From Candidatus Aminicenantota bacterium (GTDB lineage Bacteria > Acidobacteriota > Aminicenantia > Aminicenantales > UBA8522): 12,585 nt of DNA. Shown here in pieces: positions 1 through 6,687 of this stretch. The number at the start of each line of letters is the position of its first letter. The stretch's first letter is position 1. The notes beneath the pieces were generated by a model that saw only the letters and a list, made by a program, of their open reading frames with translations, had not been told where the DNA came from and made no database searches. The translations under genes were made by a program, and so were the position numbers. The stretch covers positions 7,878-20,462 of the forward strand of contig DQHV01000147.1 in the NCBI GenBank assembly GCA_003524335.1, written 5' to 3'.

Positions 1-64
1 TCGAGAAACCGTGCCCGCTCAGTCGTCCACGGGCTTCCTCACCCATATCCTTCGCCCTGGGTAA
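1..64 (+). CDS. Possible C-terminal end of an upstream protein (partial)
   Basis: Reading in frame 2 from the window edge gives about 20 codons ending ...SSTGFLTHILRPG and a TAA at 62-64. Most of these codons end in G or C, as in the clearly coding genes of this window, while frame 1 (stop TGA at 79-81) has much weaker third-position bias. If real, this gene ends 13 nt before the next start and would be the first visible member of the TRAP-like cassette. The fragment is too short to assign a family. The alternative is plain intergenic leader DNA. Confidence 0.35.
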   Translation, partial: RETVPAQSSTGFLTHILRPG

Positions 65-77
65 AGAAAGAAGAAAA

Positions 78-641
78 ATGAAGAAAAACTGTGATGTCCT
101 TGTCATCCTATTTTGGTTCTCGTTCGCGTTTTTAGCCATGCCTGGCAACGGGCAGGAGACCGTCGGAATCTTCGAGCAGCCGATGCTCATCACTTCCGCC
201 GGGCAGAACGCAGAGGTCCAGATCGCCGCCGTCCTGGCCAGGCGAGCCGGGCTTAACTACACCCTCTCCAAGCAGGCCACAGGCGCGGAACTCGAGAACG
301 TGAAAACCCTCGTCCTCGTCCTTGGGGCCAGCCTCAAAGGGCTCGGCGCCGCGGGTCTCGACATGGACAAGGAGAGAGACAGGGTCAGGGCGCTCATCAC
401 CGCCGCCCAAGAGACCCATGTTCCCCTTCTCTGCTTGCACCTGGGAGGAGAAAGCCGGCGCGGCCAGCAGACAGACGACCTGATCGCGGAAGTCCTCCCA
501 CTGGCCAAGATGGTCATGGTGGTCAAGTCCGGCAACGGCGATGGCTTTTTCACCAGACTCTGTCAGCCCAAGAACATCCCCCTGGTCGAAGTCGAGAAAA
601 TGGCCGACGCCCAGGTCCCATTACAAAAAGCCTTCAAGTGA
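78..641 (+). CDS. Exported small alpha/beta protein, DUF6305-like
   Basis: This is a 187-aa protein of unknown function. Residues 1-25 look like a Sec signal peptide (MKKN, a hydrophobic core at about 7-20, then AMPGNGQ). Cys5 lies before the hydrophobic core, so there is no lipobox. The mature part alternates predicted strands and helices: PMLITSAGQ near 35-43, TLVLVLGASLKG near 97-108, PLLCLHLGG near 134-142, and MVMVVKSGNGDGFF near 164-177. This suggests a Rossmann-like sandwich with Gly-rich loops. It resembles proteins annotated as DUF6305; I recognise this by pattern, not by search. The ATG follows a purine-rich stretch (aaagaaagaagaaaa). The reading frame stays open upstream to the window edge, but the signal peptide fixes this start. 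The stop lies 6 nt before the permease gene. It may supply the extracytoplasmic substrate-capture function of the cassette in place of DctP, which is inference. Confidence 0.75.
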   Translation: MKKNCDVLVILFWFSFAFLAMPGNGQETVGIFEQPMLITSAGQNAEVQIAAVLARRAGLNYTLSKQATGAELENVKTLVLVLGASLKGLGAAGLDMDKERDRVRALITAAQETHVPLLCLHLGGESRRGQQTDDLIAEVLPLAKMVMVVKSGNGDGFFTRLCQPKNIPLVEVEKMADAQVPLQKAFK

Positions 642-647
642 AGATGT

Positions 648-1916
648 ATGCCTGAGTGGCTGGTCTTTGTTTTTCTGGTGGCCGTGTTCGTGCTGCTGGC
701 CATGGCCGCCAAGGTCCCTATCGGCCCCGCCCTCGCCCTCTCCGCCCTGGCCGGAGCCCTTTTCGCAGGAGAAGGACCCAGCCTGCGCCATCTCGTCGAA
801 GGCGCCTTCGGGTATTTCGACACCATCCTGATCATCCTGACAGCCACCATCTTTATCAAAGTCCTGGAGGACGCCGGCATCCTGGACACCGTGACCGCTT
901 TGCTGTTGAGGACATTCTATCGAAGCCGGGTTCTGCTCCTCCTGGCCGCCATGCTCATCCTGATGTTTCCCGGAATGCTGACCGGGTCGTCGACGGCCGC
1001 CATCCTTAGCTCCGGCCCGCTCATCGCGCCGGTGATGATGAAACTCGGGCTGCCGCGGCTCAAGACGGGTGCCTTGATCGTCATGGGCGGGATCCTGGGA
1101 ATGATCGCCCCGCCCGTCAACATCCTGATCATGATCATGGGGGGCGGAGTCGACATGCCCTATGTCGGCGTCACCCTGCCGCTGCTCGTTCTCATCGTCC
1201 CGCTCGCCATTATCGTCCCGCTCGTGATCGGATACAGGGACCTGCGGGTGATCGGCCGGGAGGAGATGATGTCCATCCTGCCGCCCGCGCTCGGACCGGC
1301 CTATCGCCTCCGCCTGGCTGTTCCCTTCATTGTGCTGGTTGTCCTGATGCTCGCCCCCGGAGTGACCGCGGGTCGGATCCCCGATATCGGCATTCCGGCC
1401 GTGTTCCTCTGCGCCGCTCTGGTCGGGGTTTTCTGCGGCCGGCCGGTCAACTTCCTCAAGGCCACCCAGAAGGCGGTCGCGGAATCCCTGCCCGTTCTCT
1501 CCATTCTGGCCGGCGTGGGCATGTTCATCCAGGTCATGACCATGACAGGAGCCCGCGGCTGGATCGTCATGTCCATCCTCTCCCTCCCTTCCTTCCTGCT
1601 ATACTTCGGGATCGCGGTGAGCCTGCCGGCCTTCGGCGGAGTCTCCACCTTCGGCTCGGCCTCCATCTTCGGCATCCCCTTCATGCTCGCCCTGATCAGC
1701 AAGAATGCCCTGTTCACCTCCTCCTCCCTGTCGGCCATCGCCAGCCTCGGCGACCTCGTCCCTCCCGCCGCCATCTCGGCGCGGTTCGCCGCCCAGGTTG
1801 TCGGCGAGCCCAATTTCTTCCGGGTCCTGCGCCACTGCTTTATCCCGGCTCTCCTCCAACTGGCCGCCGGGATCGGGATGTTGCTTCTGGCCCCGTTTTT
1901 GGATAAGTTGATTTGA
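648..1916 (+). CDS. TRAP transporter large permease subunit (DctM-like)
   Basis: This 422-aa, very hydrophobic protein has roughly a dozen membrane segments and the length usual for stand-alone DctM subunits. It shows the duplicated layout of the ion-transporter superfamily. The first half has MLTGSSTAAI (110-119) followed by APPVNI (154-159). The second half has FGGVSTFGSASIFGIP (329-344) followed by DLVPPAAIS (369-377). These paired Gly/Ser-rich re-entrant loops and Pro-Pro turns are where Na+ and substrate are expected to bind. DctM drives Na+-coupled uptake of organic acids or amino-acid-like anions across the inner membrane, normally with a DctQ small subunit and a periplasmic DctP protein. 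Neither standard partner is adjacent here. Instead there is the exported DUF6305-like protein upstream and a 48-aa membrane protein 5 nt downstream. Family assignment is firm; the substrate is unknown. Confidence 0.88.
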   Translation: MPEWLVFVFLVAVFVLLAMAAKVPIGPALALSALAGALFAGEGPSLRHLVEGAFGYFDTILIILTATIFIKVLEDAGILDTVTALLLRTFYRSRVLLLLAAMLILMFPGMLTGSSTAAILSSGPLIAPVMMKLGLPRLKTGALIVMGGILGMIAPPVNILIMIMGGGVDMPYVGVTLPLLVLIVPLAIIVPLVIGYRDLRVIGREEMMSILPPALGPAYRLRLAVPFIVLVVLMLAPGVTAGRIPDIGIPAVFLCAALVGVFCGRPVNFLKATQKAVAESLPVLSILAGVGMFIQVMTMTGARGWIVMSILSLPSFLLYFGIAVSLPAFGGVSTFGSASIFGIPFMLALISKNALFTSSSLSAIASLGDLVPPAAISARFAAQVVGEPNFFRVLRHCFIPALLQLAAGIGMLLLAPFLDKLI

Positions 1917-1921
1917 CGCTC

Positions 1922-2068
1922 ATGATCCGAATCTTCTACCTTCTGATCGTCTTGTACCTGAGTCTCCATCTTTTCTGGCATCTCTTCCGCCAGAAAAATC
2001 CCTGGAGCCAGGCCGGGACCGCTCTGGTCCTGACGCTTTTTCTCCTCCGACTCTTCCTGATAAAATAA
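1922..2068 (+). CDS. 48-aa two-helix membrane miniprotein in the TRAP-like cassette
   Basis: This short ORF runs MIRIFYLLIVLYL... to ...LLRLFLIK and fills the gap between the permease and peptidase genes almost exactly, leaving 5 nt before it and 3 nt after it. Two hydrophobic segments (about residues 4-22 and 32-47) flank a polar loop (RQKNPWSQAG), predicting a helical hairpin with both ends on the same side. Codons mostly end in G/C, as in the neighbours. No strong ribosome-binding site precedes the ATG, which fits translational coupling. A DctQ small subunit normally has four helices, so this could be a minimal DctQ substitute or an unrelated accessory of the permease. I do not recognise a named family. 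The alternative is a chance ORF, made less likely by the exact fit and the membrane-like composition. Confidence 0.62.
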   Translation: MIRIFYLLIVLYLSLHLFWHLFRQKNPWSQAGTALVLTLFLLRLFLIK

Positions 2069-2071
2069 CCG

Positions 2072-3214
2072 ATGAACAGAATCAAGGCGTCCGAACTCTC
2101 GGCTGCTCTCTTCCTCATCCTGACTGGTATCCTCTGCTTCATTTCCGGCCGGAGTTTCCAGACCATGCATCGGCCGGAGCCGGTTTTTCCGAGCGCCGGC
2201 CTGACCGCTACACACCGGCTGAGCGACTATTTCCCTCCACTAAAAAATACACACGGAGATACGGAAGTGTACATTTTCCGGGGAACGGAAGAAGGAGGCA
2301 ACCTCCTGGTCCTGGGCGGGACCCATCCCAATGAGCCGGCCGGCCTGGTCTCCTCCGTGCTCCTCATCGAGAATATCCGGGGGAAGCGGGGCAACGTCTT
2401 CATCGTCCCCCGCGCCAATGCCAGCGGCTTCACCCACAGCGACCCCCAGGAAGGGAACCCGCAGCGGTTCGCCGTCCCCACGCCGTCAGGACCGCGGCTG
2501 TTCCGGCTGGGCTCCCGCCTGACCAACCCGGTCGACCAGTGGCCCGACCCCGCGATTTACATCAACCCCGCCCGCCAGAAACTTTCGGGTAACGAAGTCC
2601 GGAACCTGAATCGATGCTATCCGGGGCGGGCCGATGGTTTTCTCACGGAAAAGATGGCCTTCGGTATCATGGAGCTCATCCGCCGGGAGCGGATCGACAT
2701 CGGGATCGACCTCCATGAATCCGCGCCCGAATACCCGGTCATCAACGCGATCGTTTTCCATGAGAACAGCTCCGAGCTGGCCGCCCTGGCGCTCCTGGAG
2801 CTCCAGGCCGAGGGGTTCGACATCCGGCTGGAGGCCTCGCCGGTCAACCTCCACGGGCTAAGCCACCGGGAATGGGGCGACCACGCCGGGATCAAAGCCA
2901 TCCTGCTCGAAACGCCCAACGCCTCCCACGGCCGTCTCAAAGGGAAGCCATCGTCTTCGCTGATCGTCGACGGGAAAGACAAGTTCTATGCCAAGGCTTC
3001 CCGGCTGGGCTGGCTGTTCGTCCCCTACGGTGAAGAAGGCATCCCTCTCGCCCTTCGGGTAGCCCGGCATCTGGCCGCACTCAAAGCCCTGCTCGGAGGC
3101 CTGGCCGAGCTCGAGCCGGAGAAGGCCGTCGAAGTCGAGGGAATGCCGCCTCCGGCCGAAGTTCAAAAAAAGGGCCTGGGCGCTTTCCTTCATCCCCCTC
3201 AAAAAAGCGGCTAA
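2072..3214 (+). CDS. Membrane-anchored M14-type zinc hydrolase (succinylglutamate desuccinylase/aspartoacylase family)
   Basis: This 380-aa protein starts with MNRIK and a hydrophobic segment (about 9-26) that acts as a signal anchor or signal peptide, so the enzyme domain should face the periplasm. Zinc-site residues are intact: His85 and Glu88 in GTHPNEPAG, and His215 in DLHES. NLNRCYPG (178-185) matches the family's DLNRxFPG substrate-binding motif, and Glu280 in LLETPN is the expected catalytic glutamate. The family removes acyl or carboxy-terminal amino-acid groups by hydrolysis, as in AstE or aspartoacylase. Most characterised desuccinylases are cytoplasmic; an exported form is consistent with processing an external substrate before uptake by the adjacent permease. 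The gene starts 3 nt after the miniprotein stop and lacks a clear ribosome-binding site, so it probably depends on coupled translation. The low-complexity C-terminus (about 348-380) is unassigned. The exact substrate cannot be read from the sequence. Confidence 0.83.
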   Translation: MNRIKASELSAALFLILTGILCFISGRSFQTMHRPEPVFPSAGLTATHRLSDYFPPLKNTHGDTEVYIFRGTEEGGNLLVLGGTHPNEPAGLVSSVLLIENIRGKRGNVFIVPRANASGFTHSDPQEGNPQRFAVPTPSGPRLFRLGSRLTNPVDQWPDPAIYINPARQKLSGNEVRNLNRCYPGRADGFLTEKMAFGIMELIRRERIDIGIDLHESAPEYPVINAIVFHENSSELAALALLELQAEGFDIRLEASPVNLHGLSHREWGDHAGIKAILLETPNASHGRLKGKPSSSLIVDGKDKFYAKASRLGWLFVPYGEEGIPLALRVARHLAALKALLGGLAELEPEKAVEVEGMPPPAEVQKKGLGAFLHPPQKSG

Positions 3215-3239
3215 GTTGAGATATTTCCTATACTTAGGG

Positions 3240-3271
3240 TTGACAAACAGAGACCGTTTGAGTAGTATAAT
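3240..3271 (+). promoter_or_regulatory. Putative sigma70-like promoter of the ispH operon
   Basis: A perfect -35 box TTGACA (3240-3245) is followed after 17 bp by TAGTAT (3263-3268), and after 20 bp by a perfect TATAAT (3266-3271). The 17-bp pairing is the better geometry and predicts transcription starting near 3275, about 20 nt before the ispH ATG. This AT-rich stretch stands out from the surrounding GC-rich sequence. A small inverted repeat, CCTA-TACT-TAGG (3228-3239), abuts the -35 box. Confidence 0.6.
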
Positions 3272-3295
3272 TCATTGCCTTTCCGCCGAGAAAAA

Positions 3296-4174
3296 ATGGA
3301 AATCATCATCGCCGATAGTTCGGGCCTCTGCTATGGCGTCAAGCGGGCCCTGCAGCTGGCCCACCACGCCAGACGCCGCAGGAAAGGCCGGGTTTTGACG
3401 CTAGGTGAGCTCATCCATAACCCCATGGCTATCGCCGGCCTGGAAAAAAAGGGAATCCAGTCAGTCCGTAATCCGGGTTCGATCCGCGAAGGAACCGTCA
3501 TCATCCGCTCGCACGGCGTTGCGCCGGCCGTCTACAGGACCCTGGCGAAAAAGCGAATCGAGGTCGTCGACGCCACCTGCCCCATCGTTAAGAAGATCCA
3601 GAGACTCGTCGAGAAACTCGCCACAGCGGGCGAAGAGATCATCATTGTCGGCGATCCCGGGCACCCCGAGATCAAGGGGCTCATCGGCTACAGTGGCGGC
3701 CGAGGACGCATCGTCGAGAACGAGGAGCAAGCCCGCCGCCTGCCTCCCAGGAAGAAGAGGTCCGCCCTGGCCCAATCGACCCAGGACCTGTCCCTCTTCG
3801 GCCGGGTCGTGGCCGCCCTCCTTGAACGGACGGAAGAGCTCGCCGTCTACAACACCATCTGCCGGTCCACCCAGACTCGGCAGAGGTCCACATCCGAGCT
3901 GGCCGCCCGCGTCGACACCCTGTTCATCCTCGGAGGCAAGAACAGCTCCAACACCAGCAAGCTGTACCAAATATCGAAACGGCTGCAGCCGAACACCCAT
4001 TTCATCGAGAGCGCCCGCCAGATCACCCCTCGCCTGCTGAGAGGAGCGAAGAGAATCGGCATTTCCGGCGGAGCGTCGACTCCACCCGAGGCCATCGAGG
4101 AAGCCGTGGCCAGGATCAGGAATGGCTTCGAACATCAATCGCACAGGGAGAGCATCATCCAATGGCAGAGCTAA
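3296..4174 (+). CDS. ispH: 4-hydroxy-3-methylbut-2-enyl diphosphate reductase (IspH/LytB)
   Basis: This is the last enzyme of the MEP pathway. It reductively dehydroxylates HMBPP to IPP and DMAPP in the cytoplasm using a [4Fe-4S] cluster. At 292 aa it is close to the bacterial norm. Cluster cysteines are Cys12 (LCYGVKRA), Cys95 (DATCPIVKK) and Cys189 (ICRSTQTRQ). Substrate-site residues are His41 (ELIHNP), His73 (RSHGVAP), His123 and Glu125 (GHPEIKG), Thr162 (AQSTQD), the GGKNSSNT loop (213-220) and SGGASTP (257-263). The ATG at 3296 is chosen because MEIIIADSSGLCYG matches the usual N-terminus. An in-frame TTG at 3275 coincides with the predicted transcription start and is unlikely to be used. 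The 3' end overlaps rpsA by 13 nt, and both genes share the upstream promoter. Confidence 0.96.
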   Translation: MEIIIADSSGLCYGVKRALQLAHHARRRRKGRVLTLGELIHNPMAIAGLEKKGIQSVRNPGSIREGTVIIRSHGVAPAVYRTLAKKRIEVVDATCPIVKKIQRLVEKLATAGEEIIIVGDPGHPEIKGLIGYSGGRGRIVENEEQARRLPPRKKRSALAQSTQDLSLFGRVVAALLERTEELAVYNTICRSTQTRQRSTSELAARVDTLFILGGKNSSNTSKLYQISKRLQPNTHFIESARQITPRLLRGAKRIGISGGASTPPEAIEEAVARIRNGFEHQSHRESIIQWQS

Positions 4175-5910
4175 AGAAACAGGCGGACAGGGAGGAAAAA
4201 ATCTCCTCCGAGGACTACGAACACCTTCTGGACAAGTACCAGTTCAGCGCCAAGGAGATTACGCCCGGCAAGATTATCAAGGGCAAAGTGATCAAGACGA
4301 CAGCCACCGGCGTGCTCGTGGACATCGGGTTCAAGTCCGAGGGCGTCATCCCTATCGAAGACTTCGCCGACCTGGACATCAATAAACTGCGGCCCGGCGA
4401 CGAGATCGAAACGATCCTCGAAAGGACGGACATCAAGGAAGGCTATCTCATCCTCTCCAAGAAGCGGGCCGACTCCCTGCGAGCCCTTGACCATCTGGAG
4501 AAAGCCTTCAACACTCAGGGCTTTGTGACCGGAAGAATCACCGAAAAAAGCAAGAACGGCTATACCGTCAACGTGGGTATCGACGCCTTCCTGCCCGACT
4601 CCCATGCCGACATCAAGATGGTCAGGGAACCCGACAAACTCCTCGGCCAGAGTTTCAAGTTCAAGGTTATCAAGTTCGACCCCAAGACCGAAAATGCCGT
4701 CCTCTCGCGAAAGCTCTTCCTTCAAGACGAACGGGAGAAGAAAAAGAGAAGGGTTTTCGGCCGGCTGGTCAAAGGGGAAAAGATCAAGGGCCAGGTCCGG
4801 TCCCTGACCAGTTTTGGCGCCTTCATCGACTTGGGGGGCGTAGAAGGGCTCCTCCATATCTCCGACATGTCGTGGGGGAAGATCGGCCATCCGTCCGAGA
4901 TCTTAGAGACCGGCCAGGAAGTCGAGGTTGTCGTCCTCGGCTTCAACGAAAAGGACGAACGCATCTCCCTCGGCTACAAACAGCTTACCGAAAACCCCTG
5001 GAAGAACATCGGGGACAAGTATGCCGTCGGCCAGAAGATCAAGGGCAAGGTAGTCAGCCTGACCGATTTCGGCGCCTTCGTCGAACTCGAGAAGGGGGTC
5101 GAAGGGCTGGTCCATGTTTCGGACCTGTCCTGGTCCCGCAAGCTCATCCACCCCAAGAAGCTCCTCTCCATCGGTGAAGAAGTCCTCGTCTCCGTGCTCG
5201 ACGTCAACGCGGAAACCAAGCGCATCTCGCTGGGCCTCAAGCAGGCCGCGCCGCACCCCCTCGAGCTGCTTCGTCAGAAATACAGCCCCGGCGCCCGGGT
5301 CAAGGGAAGGATCACCAACATCACCGACTTCGGGGCCTTCATGGAGGTCGAACCGGGTGTCGAGGGTCTCATCCACATCTCCGACATCTCCTGGGAGAAG
5401 ATCAAACACGCCAAGGACAAGCTCGAGGTCGGCCAGGAGGCCGAGGCCGTGATCCTGAACATCGACGTGGAGAAGCAAAAGGTCTCCCTGGGTATCAAGC
5501 AGCTGGAGGGCGACATCTGGGAGGATTTTTTCAACCGTCAGAAGGTCGGTGACATGGTCAAGGTCCGGATCGTCCGGATCGCCGAATTCGGTGTCTTCGT
5601 CGAGATCACTCCCGGCATTGAGGGCGTCGTCTTCCTCTCTGAACTCGATGAAAGAAAGATCGACAACGCCGCCGAAGCCTTCTCGATCGGAGAGGAGAGG
5701 AATGCTAAGATTATCAAGTTGAACCCGCGGGAAAAAAAGATCTCCCTCAGCTTCCGTCTTGCCCAGCTCGAGATCCAGAAGCTCGATTACCAGAGGTACC
5801 TCAGCAGCCAGGACAACAGGCTCACTCTGGGCGACATCATGGGGGATCGATTCAAGAAAATCAGAGCCCCGAAAAAACAGGCCAAGGAAAAGGAGGGAAA
5901 AAATGATTAA
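4162..5910 (+). CDS. rpsA: 30S ribosomal protein S1, six S1 domains
   Basis: This 582-aa protein binds mRNA and helps load it on the 30S subunit. Six OB-fold S1 domains can be read at about residues 33-103, 117-185, 205-273, 290-360, 376-447 and 461-531. The central ones carry the typical (S/T)xFGAF(I/V/M)xL/V ... GLxHxSDxSW pattern; domains 1 and 2 are more divergent, as expected for the ribosome-docking domains. A Lys-rich tail (about 565-582) follows. Length and domain number match proteobacterial-type S1 rather than the shorter four-domain forms. The start at 4162 lies inside the end of ispH, with GGGAG at 4146-4150 as ribosome-binding site. The 3' end overlaps the HU gene. Adjacency to ispH is meaningful because some Clostridia are known to carry natural IspH-S1 fusions. 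Confidence 0.96.
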   Translation: MAELKKQADREEKISSEDYEHLLDKYQFSAKEITPGKIIKGKVIKTTATGVLVDIGFKSEGVIPIEDFADLDINKLRPGDEIETILERTDIKEGYLILSKKRADSLRALDHLEKAFNTQGFVTGRITEKSKNGYTVNVGIDAFLPDSHADIKMVREPDKLLGQSFKFKVIKFDPKTENAVLSRKLFLQDEREKKKRRVFGRLVKGEKIKGQVRSLTSFGAFIDLGGVEGLLHISDMSWGKIGHPSEILETGQEVEVVVLGFNEKDERISLGYKQLTENPWKNIGDKYAVGQKIKGKVVSLTDFGAFVELEKGVEGLVHVSDLSWSRKLIHPKKLLSIGEEVLVSVLDVNAETKRISLGLKQAAPHPLELLRQKYSPGARVKGRITNITDFGAFMEVEPGVEGLIHISDISWEKIKHAKDKLEVGQEAEAVILNIDVEKQKVSLGIKQLEGDIWEDFFNRQKVGDMVKVRIVRIAEFGVFVEITPGIEGVVFLSELDERKIDNAAEAFSIGEERNAKIIKLNPREKKISLSFRLAQLEIQKLDYQRYLSSQDNRLTLGDIMGDRFKKIRAPKKQAKEKEGKND

Positions 5911-6178
5911 GGCGGACCTGGTCAACAAGATCGCCAGCGAAATGGACATCCCCAAACAAGAGGCTGAAGAGGGTGTCAACCTTTTTTTCCATTCGATCAA
6001 AGAAGCCATCCTGCGGGGAGAGGAGATAGAGATCCGGGGCTTCGGGAGTTTCCGCTTCCGCAAGAGGACCTCGCGCTCAGGGCGGAACCCCCGGACCGGA
6101 GAACCGGTGAAGGTCCCTCCCAAGAAGGTGCTCTACTTCAAGCCCAGCAAGCTGCTCAAGGAGCTGATAAACTCCTGA
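5903..6178 (+). CDS. HU/IHF-family DNA-bending protein
   Basis: At 91 aa this has the exact size of the family. It begins MIKADLVNKIASEM, carries the IRGFGSF turn (44-50), and has the DNA-contact arm RNPRTGEPV (61-69) with the intercalating proline at 63. It ends in the C-terminal helix FKPSKLLKELIN. It dimerises, bends DNA and organises the nucleoid. The arm and the FKPSK-type ending look somewhat more IHF-beta-like than HU-like, but the sequence alone does not settle this. The start is set by a strong AGGAGGG (5891-5897) six nt before the ATG, which overlaps the rpsA stop by 8 nt. An HU/IHF gene beside rpsA is a known arrangement (rpsA-ihfB in Enterobacteria). Confidence 0.94.
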   Translation: MIKADLVNKIASEMDIPKQEAEEGVNLFFHSIKEAILRGEEIEIRGFGSFRFRKRTSRSGRNPRTGEPVKVPPKKVLYFKPSKLLKELINS

Positions 6179-6687
6179 TGGAATACATCTCGGCCCCCTG
6201 GAGAGGCCCGTACGTACGACAAGTCTGCCGGATGAGGGGCTGCGTCCTCTGCCGCGCCCTCAAGGTGCGTGACGACCGCCGCGCCTACATCCTCTACCGG
6301 GGAAAATACAATTTCGTCCTCCTCAACAAGTTTCCCTACACTCCCGGCCATCTGATGATCGCTCCCTTCCGACACACGGCCTCATTCGACAGGGTGGGCA
6401 GAGAGGCCAGCGCAGAGATGGCCAGCCTCCTTCAGCTGAGCCTGAAGATCCTGAAGAAAAGCGTCCGTCCCCACGGTTTCAACGCCGGGATGAACCTCGG
6501 CCAGAGCGCCGGGGCTGGTGTCGTCCACCACTTCCATCTCCACGTCATCCCCCGCTGGCACGGCGATTCGAATTTTATGCCGCTGGTCAGCCAGACCCGG
6601 GTCCTGATCGAGGACCTCGACAGCACCTATGACCGGCTGCTGCCTTTTTTTCGAAAAGAAAGCCGGAGGCCGGGGAGAAAACAATGA
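6178..6687 (+). CDS. HIT-domain protein, Ap4A phosphorylase-like
   Basis: This 169-aa protein has the histidine triad HFHLHV (118-123), with His120 the expected nucleotidyl-accepting residue. NLGQSAGAGVVHHFHLH is a full HIT signature, and LLNKFPYTPGHLMIAP (48-63) is the typical first half of the fold. The extended PRWHGDSNFMP (125-135) and the N-terminal CVLC pair (22-25, possible zinc ligands) are typical of the Ap4A phosphorylase-like branch related to mycobacterial Rv2613c rather than the short HINT proteins. Expected role: breaking down diadenosine polyphosphates or nucleotidyl adducts in the cytoplasm. Its ATG shares one base with the HU stop (TGATG), and its own stop overlaps the next gene by 4 nt, indicating coupled translation. 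The fine substrate is uncertain. Confidence 0.88.
   Translation: MEYISAPWRGPYVRQVCRMRGCVLCRALKVRDDRRAYILYRGKYNFVLLNKFPYTPGHLMIAPFRHTASFDRVGREASAEMASLLQLSLKILKKSVRPHGFNAGMNLGQSAGAGVVHHFHLHVIPRWHGDSNFMPLVSQTRVLIEDLDSTYDRLLPFFRKESRRPGRKQ

Noticed and set aside
1301..2215. 304-codon minus-strand ORF opposite the permease and miniprotein genes
   Set aside because: It lies antisense to three clearly coding genes, has low-complexity Arg/Glu-rich translation without any recognisable motif, and is a by-product of high GC content.
3275..3295. In-frame TTG start seven codons upstream for ispH
   Set aside because: It sits at the predicted transcription start, and the conserved IspH N-terminus begins at the ATG at 3296.
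5563..5583. Tandem gtccggatc repeat inside rpsA
   Set aside because: It encodes the ordinary VRIVRIA strand of S1 domain 6, so no separate function is needed.
4903..6123. 406-codon minus-strand ORF opposite rpsA
   Set aside because: Its Asp/Leu-rich repeats mirror the repeated S1 domains on the other strand; no independent coding evidence.
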